From positions 620,001-684,000 of the forward strand of contig NZ_CP126161.1 in assembly GCF_030127105.1 (NCBI RefSeq): a stretch of 64,000 nucleotides of DNA, written 5' to 3'. The DNA comes from Haloarcula pelagica (GTDB lineage Archaea > Halobacteriota > Halobacteria > Halobacteriales > Haloarculaceae). This document shows positions 53,447-61,761 of the stretch, piece after piece (position 1 is the stretch's first letter; each line of letters begins with the position of its first letter). A program made the translations under genes and the position numbers. The notes under the pieces were generated by a model, which searched no databases, was not told the DNA's origin, and was given only the letters and a program-made list of their open reading frames with translations.

Positions 53447-54691
53447 ATGGCTGTCTCTCGTGTCGTCGAACTAGAGGGTCACATCATCGACTCCGGAACG
53501 ATGCAGTCCTGTTTCGGCCTCATCATGGATCTGGACGGCTCCTTCACCGTCGAGGCGTTCGACATCGGACGCCGGAAAGAGGAGGAATCCTACGCCCGCC
53601 TGCTGGTCGAGGCCGACGACGAGGCCACGCTCCAGACCATCGTCCACGAACTCCACCAGATCGGCGCGAACCCGGCCGACCCCAAGGACGCGACGTTCGA
53701 ACCCGCACCCGCCGACAAGGTGGTGCCACACGGCTTCTACTCGACGACGAACCACCCGACCGACATCCGCTACGAGGGCGAGTGGCTCCCCGTCGAACAC
53801 GTCGAGATGGACTGTGCGGTCGTCGTCGAAGACGCCGAGCGGAGTCCCACGGACGAACCGCGAGCGTACACGAAGGTCCTCAACGCCGTCGAAGCGGGCG
53901 ATCTGGTCGTCACGGGCGACACCGGGATCCGAGTCCGACCGCCCGACCGACCGCGGGACACCGGCGGCGCCTTCGGCTTCATGAAAGGCGGCGTCTCCTC
54001 GGAACGGCCCTCGGAGTCGACGATCCGCAAGATCGCGACCGCAATCGAGGAGACGAAAAACGAGGGCGGGGAGGTGCTCGCGGTCTGTGGCCCGGCGCTC
54101 ATCCACTCGGGCGCCCGCGAGGACCTCGCCCGCCTGGTTCGAGAGGGGTACGTCGACATGCTCTCGGCCGGCAACGGCTTCGCCGTCCACGACATCGAGC
54201 GGGACCTCTATGGCACCTCGCTGGGGATGGACACCGAGACGCTCGATCACCCGCGTCACGGCCACAAACACCACATCTACACCATCAGCGAGGTGATCCG
54301 CGAGGGTTCCATCGAGGCGGCCGTCGAGTCGGGCACGATCGAGTCCGGTGTGATGTACGAGTGTGTCGAGAACGACCGGCCGTTCGTGCTGGCAGGGTCG
54401 ATCCGTGACGACGGTCCGCTGCCCGACACCATCACCGACGCCGTCGAGGCACAGGAGGCGATCCGCGAGCAGGCCCACGAGGCCGACATGGTGCTCATGC
54501 TTTCGACGCTGTTGCACTCGGTGGCCGTCGGGAACTGCCTCCCCTCGACGACGCGGGTCGTCTGTGTGGATATCAATCCCGCGACGGTCACGCAGTTGCT
54601 CGACCGCGGCTCCGCACAGGCCGTCGGGATGGTCACCGACATCGGGACCTTCGTCCCCTTGCTGGCCGAGCAGTTGGTCGACGGGGAGTGA
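53447..54691 (+). CDS. Ornithine cyclodeaminase-family (TIGR00300) protein
   Basis: The 414-residue protein matches the archaeal TIGR00300/LOR-SDH-like family: VVELEGHIIDSGTMQSCFGL, then SYARLLVEADDEA, GGAFGFMKGGVSSERPSE, the CGPALIHSGAREDLARLV region and a Rossmann-like end with RVVCVDINPATVTQLLDRGS. Members include the archaeal ornithine cyclodeaminase from methanogens and the C-terminal domain of cyanobacterial arginine dihydrolase-type enzymes. It would convert ornithine to proline and ammonia. Placement close to guanidino/polyamine genes supports an amino acid nitrogen role. Confidence 0.82.
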   Translation: MAVSRVVELEGHIIDSGTMQSCFGLIMDLDGSFTVEAFDIGRRKEEESYARLLVEADDEATLQTIVHELHQIGANPADPKDATFEPAPADKVVPHGFYSTTNHPTDIRYEGEWLPVEHVEMDCAVVVEDAERSPTDEPRAYTKVLNAVEAGDLVVTGDTGIRVRPPDRPRDTGGAFGFMKGGVSSERPSESTIRKIATAIEETKNEGGEVLAVCGPALIHSGAREDLARLVREGYVDMLSAGNGFAVHDIERDLYGTSLGMDTETLDHPRHGHKHHIYTISEVIREGSIEAAVESGTIESGVMYECVENDRPFVLAGSIRDDGPLPDTITDAVEAQEAIREQAHEADMVLMLSTLLHSVAVGNCLPSTTRVVCVDINPATVTQLLDRGSAQAVGMVTDIGTFVPLLAEQLVDGE

Positions 54692-54723
54692 GTCGTGGGC
54701 GACGCGGGGGTGGAGATAGGCTT

Positions 54724-55188
54724 ATGCCAGTGAGTGGAAAAATCAACGCCGTGCTCCGACGAACCCTCCTCACAGCGGCCGCGACCACCCTGGCCGGCTG
54801 TGGACTCGCCCCCTCGGACCCCTCGACCGAAGGGTATCCCCAGTCCCCGCCCAACGCCCTCTTCTCCTTCGAGTGGCGCCCCGACGAATCCGGGTACGAG
54901 GTGCGCTTCGACCGCGGGAACGCCATGACGGCCGCCAACACCGCGGCCCTGTACGTCACTTCCGACGACGACACAGAGACGCTCTGGGCCGCCAGCGAGG
55001 GCAGCGGGCACGACGAGATCGGCCCGCCGGCCGGCTCGTTCCCCGTCGAACCCGGCGCGTCGCTGCTCCATCCCTGCAAGCGAGCGACGCGGCTCCGCGT
55101 CGTCTGGGAGAGCGCCGACGGAGACAACTCGGTCGCGTTCGACAGCTACGAGTATTCCGCACCGACGACCACGGAGGGAACGGAATGA
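54724..55188 (+). CDS. Lipoprotein with pilin-like beta domain
   Basis: The 154-residue protein has a lipobox ending at C26 (TTLAGC) preceded by hydrophobic residues with R12-R13. The mature part, NALFSFEWRPDESGYEVRFD, AMTAANTAALYVTSDDDTET and LRVVWESADGDNSVAFDSYE, resembles the beta-sandwich of haloarchaeal type IV pilin-like proteins (DUF1628-type). Such a fold on a lipoprotein anchor rather than a class III signal is unusual. Its stop overlaps the next gene (ATGA). Confidence 0.75.
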   Translation: MPVSGKINAVLRRTLLTAAATTLAGCGLAPSDPSTEGYPQSPPNALFSFEWRPDESGYEVRFDRGNAMTAANTAALYVTSDDDTETLWAASEGSGHDEIGPPAGSFPVEPGASLLHPCKRATRLRVVWESADGDNSVAFDSYEYSAPTTTEGTE

Positions 55189-56099
55189 ACCGCCGGGGCT
55201 ACCTCGCGGCCGCGGGGACCACGGTGGCCGGGCTGTTCGGTTACGCCGGTGTCCGGGTCGCGGATGTCCGGCCGTACGATCCCGAACTTCCCTCCGGTGA
55301 GACACCCCAGGAGCGGATCGTCGCCGCCGCTCGACACCGCTACGCCGCCGACCACCGGGCGATCACGACGGTGACGGTGACACGCGACAGTGCCGGCGAG
55401 AGCGGCTATCGAGTCGGCCGGATTCGTGAACACCACCAACACTCCCGGCGGAAACACCTCTACGTCCTCACGACCGAACGGACGCCGCCGCTGCCGACGC
55501 CACAACCGTATCAGGGCCTCATCGGCCTGCTGCACTGGTCACACGTCACCGACGAGTCGCTGCCGCTGAGTTCGATCGTCTTCATGACCGACAGCGAGAG
55601 CGTCCAGAACTGGTCGGCGCCGGCCCCCGACAGCACCACGGCACGGCCGGATCTGGGCGCCGAGCCGCGATACTCACAGCAGGCGACCGACGGGTCGGGG
55701 ATGTTCAGGGACGTACTCCGCCCCCACGAGGCCGAGTGGACGCCCGTCGACAGCGCGCGGACCTACGAGCTCACCACGCTCGACGACTACGCCAGAGCGG
55801 TGGTCCTCCCCCGGCGGACCGATCGGTTGGGCGGTGGCTGTCGGGTCCGCGTCACGCTCGACGAGAACGGGCGGCTCAGCCGCGTCGTCGACGACTGTAT
55901 CGTGATCTCCGACCCCAGCGAACTGGCCGACGAGCCGAGAGCGGACGACCTGCCCGCGGCGCCCCGGACGATCACGTTCCGCCGTGTGACCGAGTTCGAT
56001 CGCTACGGCACCGCGACCGCGCAGCGGCCGACCGGAAGCGTCGACGCCGGGCCACAGGAACGGCTCCGAAGTCTGCTCACCGACCTGACGATCTACTGA
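55185..56099 (+). CDS. Exported protein of unknown function, coupled to the lipoprotein
   Basis: The 304-residue protein has a Tat-like N terminus (R3-R4-G-Y-L) with a hydrophobic stretch but no lipobox cysteine. The mature part has repeated charged strands (RAITTVTVTRDSAGESGYRV; RKHLYVLTTERTPPLP), resembling LolA/outer-membrane-carrier-like beta proteins, but this is a weak impression. It starts inside the preceding stop. Confidence 0.7.
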   Translation: MNRRGYLAAAGTTVAGLFGYAGVRVADVRPYDPELPSGETPQERIVAAARHRYAADHRAITTVTVTRDSAGESGYRVGRIREHHQHSRRKHLYVLTTERTPPLPTPQPYQGLIGLLHWSHVTDESLPLSSIVFMTDSESVQNWSAPAPDSTTARPDLGAEPRYSQQATDGSGMFRDVLRPHEAEWTPVDSARTYELTTLDDYARAVVLPRRTDRLGGGCRVRVTLDENGRLSRVVDDCIVISDPSELADEPRADDLPAAPRTITFRRVTEFDRYGTATAQRPTGSVDAGPQERLRSLLTDLTIY

Positions 56100-56106
56100 G
56101 ACGGCT

Positions 56107-56379
56107 TCAGACGCCTTCCAGATCGGACCGGTAGTCGTCGATGTGGTCGTCGGCCACCGAGAGCGTCTCCGCGACATCGCTCCCGTCGCCGCTCCCGATG
56201 TCGTCGAGCGCCGACTGGATCCGCGCGAGCCGGCCGTGGTCGGGACCCCGGTCGGCGGTCGAGAGCCGGTCGAGCTGTGCCGCCAGGTCAGAGAGCCGTT
56301 CCCGGGCGGCGTCACTGGCTGTCGATTCGGCGGCCGATTCGAGCGCTTCGCTCGCAGCACTGAGTTCCTCGCGAGTCAT
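56107..56379 (-). CDS. Small acidic helical protein (DUF7553-like)
   Basis: The 90-residue protein is a helical bundle: MTREELSAASEALESAAEST, then RERLSDLAAQLDRLSTADRG, and ARIQSALDDIGSGDG. It looks like the haloarchaeal family DUF7553 (name from memory). Promoter element GGTTTTACCA on the minus strand is 22-31 bases upstream. Divergent with the next gene. Confidence 0.75.
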   Translation of the reverse strand: MTREELSAASEALESAAESTASDAARERLSDLAAQLDRLSTADRGPDHGRLARIQSALDDIGSGDGSDVAETLSVADDHIDDYRSDLEGV

Positions 56380-56425
56380 ACTCGGCCGTTCGCCGAACGG
56401 TGGTAAAACCGTTGCGACGCGGAGC

Positions 56426-56431
56426 TATTTA
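56426..56431 (+). promoter_or_regulatory. TATA box before 56455
   Basis: TATTTA, 24-29 bases before ATG 56455, fits a leaderless transcript. Confidence 0.5.
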
Positions 56432-56454
56432 CCGGCCCGAGCGGATGTCACCGT

Positions 56455-57765
56455 ATGGACACCAAGAACTTCCTCTTTTGTTCGCTCGACGCCGCGTTGA
56501 TAGCCGACCTCGCTTGGCAGGTCCACCGGGAGGGCCACGACGTGAAATACTACATCGAGGCCGAGCGTGATCGGGAGATCGGCGACGGGTTCGTCCCGAA
56601 GACCGACGACTGGCGCGGGAACGTGGCGTGGGCCGACGTGATCGTCTTCGACGACATCTGGGTCGGTTCAGAGGTGGGTACCGGCGAACTCGCACGGGAG
56701 TTGCGCGAGCAGGGAAAGGCCGTCGTCGGTGGCACCCCGAACACGGACCGCCTGGAAGCGGACCGAGGGTACGCGATGGACGTTCTGGAGGACCACGGGG
56801 TCAACACCGTCGCACACCACGTCTTCCACGACTTCGACGCCGGAATCCGCCACGTCCAGGCGAACCCCGCTCCATACGTCATCAAACCGCTGGGCGAGGT
56901 CCAGAACGTCAAGCGACTCCTCTACGTCGGCAACGAGAACGACGGCAGCGATGTCGTGGACGTGCTCCGGGCCTACGAGAAGGCGTGGGGCCACCGGATG
57001 ACGGGGTTCCAGCTCCAGCGGAAAGTCGAAGGGGTCGAAGTCGCGATCTGTGGCTTCTTCGACGGTGAGCGGTTCGTCGACCGGATCAACTTCAACTTCG
57101 AGCACAAGAAGCTGTTTCCGGGGAACATCGGCCCCTCGACCGGCGAGATGGGTACCTCGATGTTCTGGGCGGGCCGGAACAGGCTGTTCGAGGAGACGCT
57201 GGGCAAACTGGCGGGGTGGCTGGCCGACGAAGGCTACGTCGGCAGTATCGACATCAACTGCATCGTCAACGACACCGGCATCTACCCGCTGGAGTTTACC
57301 CCCCGGTTTGGCTACCCCACGATCGCGCTCCAGCAGGAGTCGGTCGAGTCCTCGACCGCCGAGTTCTTCTACGATCTCGCACACGGCAACGCCCCCGAGG
57401 TGGAGGTCCACGACGGCTATCAGGTCGCGGTCCGGGTCGTCCTGCCGCCGTTCCCGTTCGACGACCCGACGACCTACGACGAGAACTCCCGGAACGCCGC
57501 CGTCGTCTTCGAGACCGAGCGCCCCGAGGGGATCCACATCGAGGACGCGAAGAAGGTCGACGGCCAGTGGCGGGTCGCGGGCGACAACGGCATGCCGATC
57601 GTCGTCACCGGCACGGGCGAGACGATGCAACAGGCCCGCAAGCAGTGTTACGACCGGCTCGACGATATCGTGATACCGAACATGTACTACCGTGACGACA
57701 TCGGCGAGCGCTGGATCGACGGCGACGGCGACCGACTCCACGCGTGGGGGTATCTCGGGCCGTAG
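56455..57765 (+). CDS. PurD-like ATP-grasp protein (phosphoribosylamine-glycine ligase-like)
   Basis: The 436-residue protein carries N-terminal FLFCSLDAALIADLAWQVHR, the ATP-grasp lysine/loop PYVIKPLGEVQNVKRLLYV, QRKVEGVEVAICGFFDGERF, and the metal-binding end NDTGIYPLEFTPRFGYPTI. It is related to PurD (GAR synthetase) but the glycine-rich loop and N domain differ enough that it may be a paralog with another acceptor; many haloarchaea have such a paralog next to the true one. Promoter TATTTA upstream; single-gene unit. Confidence 0.8.
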   Translation: MDTKNFLFCSLDAALIADLAWQVHREGHDVKYYIEAERDREIGDGFVPKTDDWRGNVAWADVIVFDDIWVGSEVGTGELARELREQGKAVVGGTPNTDRLEADRGYAMDVLEDHGVNTVAHHVFHDFDAGIRHVQANPAPYVIKPLGEVQNVKRLLYVGNENDGSDVVDVLRAYEKAWGHRMTGFQLQRKVEGVEVAICGFFDGERFVDRINFNFEHKKLFPGNIGPSTGEMGTSMFWAGRNRLFEETLGKLAGWLADEGYVGSIDINCIVNDTGIYPLEFTPRFGYPTIALQQESVESSTAEFFYDLAHGNAPEVEVHDGYQVAVRVVLPPFPFDDPTTYDENSRNAAVVFETERPEGIHIEDAKKVDGQWRVAGDNGMPIVVTGTGETMQQARKQCYDRLDDIVIPNMYYRDDIGERWIDGDGDRLHAWGYLGP

Positions 57766-57854
57766 CTCGACGGCCCGCTTCCCGACGGAACGCGAACCGG
57801 TATCGGGTCGGGACTTCACAAGAGACTTGACCACCATCGGAGAAATGACCGGCA

Positions 57855-58850
57855 ATGACGACCGTTCCCGAGGAGATGCCGACGCTGCGTAGTTCGGTGC
57901 CGTCGGCCCGCGAGTGGCTCCGGACCTTCGTGATCGGGCTCTGTATGGGGAGCGCCGACGCCGTGCCGGGCGTCTCGGGGGGGACGATCGCGCTCATCGC
58001 CGGTATCTACGAGCGGCTCATCGGCGCTGTCAACGCGATCACGCCCGAGCGGGTCGGTCAGTTCCTCGTTGCGCTGACACCGCTGGACGGCGGGATCTCG
58101 CTCCGGGACGCGCTCGTCGTCTTCGAGGAGATCGACGGCTGGTTCGTCGCCGGCCTCTGTGCCGGCATCGCGATCGCGGTCGTGCTGGTCACTCGCGCGA
58201 TCCACGTCCTCGACCAGACCGCGCCGACGCTGCTGTTTGGCTTCTTCTTCGGACTCATCGCGGCGTCGGCCGTCGTGTTGTTGCGCGATCTCTCCGTCGA
58301 GACGCGGTTCCAGGCCGTCGCCGGCGTGACCGGGTTCCTCCTGGCCTTCCTGCTGTCGGGCGAGATCGAGTTCCTCGACGGCGGCGGACTGTTGTTGGTG
58401 TTCGTCGCCGGTGCCGTCGCCGTCAGTGCGATGATCCTGCCGGGGATCTCGGGCTCGCTGTTGCTCGTCATCCTCGGCCAGTACACCCGGATGTCCGAGA
58501 CACTCAGTGACTTCGTCGACGCTCTGCTCGGCCTGGTCACCGGCGGCGGTGTCGACGCCGTCGTCACCCACGGCACCGTCGTCGTCACGTTCATGCTGGG
58601 GGGACTGACCGGTCTGTTCACCATCTCCCGGATCGTCCGGCGCGCGCTCGACCGGAACCGGCGGGCGACGCTCGCCTTCCTCGTCGCGCTCGTGGTCGGG
58701 GCGCTCCGCGCACCGGTGCAGGAGGTCCAGACCGAGGTCGGATTCACGCCGGAAGTCGCCGCGGCGTTCCTGGCCGCCGGCGTCGTCGGCGCGGCGCTGT
58801 TGCTCGTGCTCGACTGGTACGCGGTCGACCTCGATCTGGATTCGGTCTGA
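57855..58850 (+). CDS. DUF368 / polyprenyl-phosphate transporter family protein
   Basis: The 331-residue protein has eight to nine membrane helices. Conserved: GSADAVPGVSGGTIALIAGIYERLI near residue 35 and ILPGISGSLLLVILGQYTRM near 200, an inverted-repeat pair of P-G-x-S-G loops typical of DUF368. Bacterial members (PopT) recycle undecaprenyl phosphate; in archaea dolichyl phosphate would be the expected substrate for glycosylation. Confidence 0.88.
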   Translation: MTTVPEEMPTLRSSVPSAREWLRTFVIGLCMGSADAVPGVSGGTIALIAGIYERLIGAVNAITPERVGQFLVALTPLDGGISLRDALVVFEEIDGWFVAGLCAGIAIAVVLVTRAIHVLDQTAPTLLFGFFFGLIAASAVVLLRDLSVETRFQAVAGVTGFLLAFLLSGEIEFLDGGGLLLVFVAGAVAVSAMILPGISGSLLLVILGQYTRMSETLSDFVDALLGLVTGGGVDAVVTHGTVVVTFMLGGLTGLFTISRIVRRALDRNRRATLAFLVALVVGALRAPVQEVQTEVGFTPEVAAAFLAAGVVGAALLLVLDWYAVDLDLDSV

Positions 58851-58855
58851 TCCCT

Positions 58856-59956
58856 TCAGAACCCGAAGGCCCGTCGGTACTGTGGCGGCCCCTCGACCTC
58901 GTCGGTCGCGTCCAGCGCCTCGGCGGCGTGCAGCGCGAAGTACGGGTCCCGCAGGTGTTCCCGGCCGACGATCGCCAGGTCGGCCCGGTCGGTGGCGATC
59001 ACGGCTTCGGCCTGTTCGGGCGTGGTGATCCCGCCGACCGCACCGACGGCGATGTCGCGCTCGGTCTCGGCGCGGATGGGCTCTGCGTAGCGCAGTTGGT
59101 AGTTCGGGCCGGCGTACTCCGGCCGTGACTCGGGGTGGATGCCGCCGCCGCTGACATCGATCAGGTCCGCGCCGGCGTCGGCCAGGCGGTCGGCCAGTCG
59201 AACGGAGTCCTCAACGGTCCAGGACTCGCGATCCGGGAGCCAGTCGGTCGCCGAGATCCGGACGAAGACCGGCTTCTCGTCGGGCCAGACCTCGCGGACG
59301 GCGGCGGTCACCTCGCGAGCCAGCCGAGTTCGGCCCTCGAAGTCGCCGCCGTAGTCGTCCTCGCGGTGGTTGGTCACCGGCGAGAGGAACTCGTGGAGCA
59401 AGTAGCCGTGGGCGGCGTGGACCTCGGCGACCTCGAAGCCCGCTGCAAGCGCGCGCTCGGCGCCGCTCCGGAAGGCGTCGATCACGTCTTCGATCCCCTG
59501 CTGGTCCAGTCGTTCGGTCCGCGGGGCCTCGCCATCGTAGGGCCAGGGCTCGCCGCTGGGGCCGACAACGTCCCAGCCGCCCTCGTCAGGCGCGACTGGC
59601 TCGTGCCCGTCCCAGGGCCGACTCGTCGACGCCTTCCGGCCGGCGTGGGCCAGTTGGATCGCCGGGGTGCTCCCCTGCGCGCGGACGAACTCGGCGACGG
59701 GTTCGAGAGCGGCCCGATGGTCGTCGCTCCAGATACCGAGGTCCTCCGGGGAGATGCGCCCCCGAGGTTCGACGGCAGTAGCCTCCGTCATCACGAGGCC
59801 GGCGCCGCCGACGGCACGGGAGCCCAGGTGGACCCGATGCCAGTCGGTCGCCAGGCCGTCCCGATCCTCACAGGAGTACTGACACATCGGCGAGACCATC
59901 ACGCGGTTGGGAATCGTCGTCCCGCGGAGTTCGAGTGGGGAAAACAGCGCGGTCAT
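58856..59956 (-). CDS. Old Yellow Enzyme family NADH:flavin oxidoreductase (YqjM type)
   Basis: The 366-residue FMN enzyme has ALFSPLELRGTTIPNRVMVS, MCQYSCEDRDGLATDWHRVH (the Cys sensor of the YqjM type), AIQLAHAGRKASTS and HAAHGYLLHEFLSPVTNHRED, with the FMN-phosphate site in the C terminus (AVGGITTPEQAEAVI). It reduces enones or other alpha,beta-unsaturated compounds. Convergent to the DUF368 gene (5 bases apart). Precedes the carotenoid operon. Confidence 0.92.
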   Translation of the reverse strand: MTALFSPLELRGTTIPNRVMVSPMCQYSCEDRDGLATDWHRVHLGSRAVGGAGLVMTEATAVEPRGRISPEDLGIWSDDHRAALEPVAEFVRAQGSTPAIQLAHAGRKASTSRPWDGHEPVAPDEGGWDVVGPSGEPWPYDGEAPRTERLDQQGIEDVIDAFRSGAERALAAGFEVAEVHAAHGYLLHEFLSPVTNHREDDYGGDFEGRTRLAREVTAAVREVWPDEKPVFVRISATDWLPDRESWTVEDSVRLADRLADAGADLIDVSGGGIHPESRPEYAGPNYQLRYAEPIRAETERDIAVGAVGGITTPEQAEAVIATDRADLAIVGREHLRDPYFALHAAEALDATDEVEGPPQYRRAFGF

Positions 59957-60017
59957 CGGGCGGTGTTGGGGAAGGAGGGCAATAGGCCCGCCGGCGGCCG
60001 TCGATCCTGCCGGTTTC

Positions 60018-60884
60018 TCAGCGCCAGACCGCCCGGCCCAGTCGCGTCTCCGAGAGATCGAAGTCGAAGCGGTCGGTCCAGAGCAGACTGACCCCGAGCA
60101 GTGCGGCCAGTCCGACCGGGACCCAGTTCGCGTAGAAGAGGTTGATCCCGCCCCAGAGGAGGACGAAACTCACCAGGTCGTCGAGCATGAACTCACAGGA
60201 CTCCAGGCGGCGGCGCAGGCCCGCGCGATCGAAGCCCAGGTCGAACAGGAGGACGGCGATCGACCCCGACAGCAGCCAGCCCCGGTAGTTCTGCCAGGGG
60301 ACCCCGTAGAATTGCTGGAGTTCGTACTCCCAGAACCCGATGGCGACCGCGCCCGGATCGAGCACCAGGTCGACGAGCATGACCGTCGCGAGCGTCGCCA
60401 GCAGGCGCGGGAGCACGGACTCCGCCCGGCGACCGAGCAGGAGGAGCACGAGCAGGTAGCTGTTCAACACCAGCGGGAAGAAAAAGACCGGCAGGCCCAG
60501 CGGGACTTCGCCGAACAGCATCGGTCCCAGGTCGACGCCGTAGCTGAACTGGCCGTAGGGCCAGCCGGTGCGGACGCCGAGCAGTTCGATGCCGTAGGAG
60601 TACGCCGTCAGGAGCGCGAGCGCGGCGACGGCCTTGCGGTCGAGCAGGGGCGCGACCCCGGCGGCAAGCGGCAGGCGCATCACGAGCGTCCCGAAGAGGA
60701 CGAAGAAGGGGTTGAAAGCGAGCGGCGGCGGCAAGAGGTTCTCGGCGCTTGCGAGCAGGGTCACCGCGCCGACGAGCGGGAAGACGACGGCGATCGTAAA
60801 GCGGTGTTCGCGCACGAGCGCGTCCAGCCGTCGCTCGGCTTCGGCCCGGTCGGCGGGGAGCCGCCAGCCCGGCAGGTCAGCCAT
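60018..60884 (-). CDS. cruF: Bisanhydrobacterioruberin hydratase
   Basis: The 288-residue membrane protein (seven helices) has RTGWPYGQFSYGVDLGPMLF and VDLVLDPGAVAIGFWEYELQ plus YGVPWQNYRGWLLSG, the CruF family. It adds water at the C50 ends of bisanhydrobacterioruberin to give bacterioruberin, the red C50 carotenoid. It is the last gene of the crtD-lyeJ-cruF operon with overlapping ends (8 bases to lyeJ). Confidence 0.9.
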   Translation of the reverse strand: MADLPGWRLPADRAEAERRLDALVREHRFTIAVVFPLVGAVTLLASAENLLPPPLAFNPFFVLFGTLVMRLPLAAGVAPLLDRKAVAALALLTAYSYGIELLGVRTGWPYGQFSYGVDLGPMLFGEVPLGLPVFFFPLVLNSYLLVLLLLGRRAESVLPRLLATLATVMLVDLVLDPGAVAIGFWEYELQQFYGVPWQNYRGWLLSGSIAVLLFDLGFDRAGLRRRLESCEFMLDDLVSFVLLWGGINLFYANWVPVGLAALLGVSLLWTDRFDFDLSETRLGRAVWR

Positions 60885-61761
60885 ACAGCATCACCCACAG
60901 GCCGAGCATCGTGAAGGCCATCCCGACGACGGTGTTGATCGCCGGGTACCACCAGTAAGCCTCGTCGATGTCGACGCCGATGCCGAGGATACCGAAGACC
61001 AGCCCCGGATAGATCAACAGCAGCAGGCCGAACACCCAGTGCGTGTAGGTGAACACGAAGGCGGCGGTGAGCCAGCACATCACGCAGTAGTAGTAGGTGT
61101 TCGACTCGCCCAGGAACGTCGCGGTGGTCTCGATGCCGGCCTCCCGATCCGGTTCGATGTCCGGGATCGCGGAGAAGGTGTGCATCCCCATCGTCCAGAG
61201 CCAAGCGCCCGCGACGGCCGTCGCCGGCGGGGCGACCCCCTCGATGGCTGCGTAGGCGACCACGCCGGGGAGGATGTACAGCCCGTTCGAGAGCGAGTCG
61301 AGGAAGGGTGTGGTCTTGAACCGCAGTGGGGGTGCGGAGTACTCCACCGAGAGGACGGCCCACGCGCCCAGCGCGACCAGGCCGAGCGGCGGGAGCCACG
61401 GGACGAACGCCAGTGCGAGCAGCCCCGAGGCGACGATCGTCGCGGTGATCGCGGTGTCGTCGCTGCGGAAGCTGACCTCGCGACCCTCGTCTTTCTTCGG
61501 GTTGTGCTCGTCGATGTCGGCGTCGAAGATGTCGTTGACGCCGTAGAGGAAGACGTTCGCCGGCAGCGTGAAGTAGAGCAACAGCGCGACAGACAGCGGC
61601 GAGAACAGCTGTGTCGGGTCGTCGGCCGCGTAGGTCGCCGCGACGATGACCGGCCCGCCCTGGTAGAGCCAGAACCGCGGCCGGGAGAGCCGCAGGAGGT
61701 AGCCCACTCGCGTCTCCTCGGAGGGGACGACCTCGGCGAGACGGTCCGTGACGGTGCTCAT
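60877..61761 (-). CDS. lyeJ: Lycopene elongase / UbiA-type prenyltransferase
   Basis: The 294-residue UbiA-superfamily enzyme has both aspartate motifs: NDIFDADIDEHNPKKDE (first) and DIEPDREAGIETTA (second), and eight to nine helices. It adds C5 units and water to lycopene on the way to bacterioruberin. Starts inside the crtD stop (ATGA). Confidence 0.9.
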   Translation of the reverse strand: MSTVTDRLAEVVPSEETRVGYLLRLSRPRFWLYQGGPVIVAATYAADDPTQLFSPLSVALLLYFTLPANVFLYGVNDIFDADIDEHNPKKDEGREVSFRSDDTAITATIVASGLLALAFVPWLPPLGLVALGAWAVLSVEYSAPPLRFKTTPFLDSLSNGLYILPGVVAYAAIEGVAPPATAVAGAWLWTMGMHTFSAIPDIEPDREAGIETTATFLGESNTYYYCVMCWLTAAFVFTYTHWVFGLLLLIYPGLVFGILGIGVDIDEAYWWYPAINTVVGMAFTMLGLWVMLYG

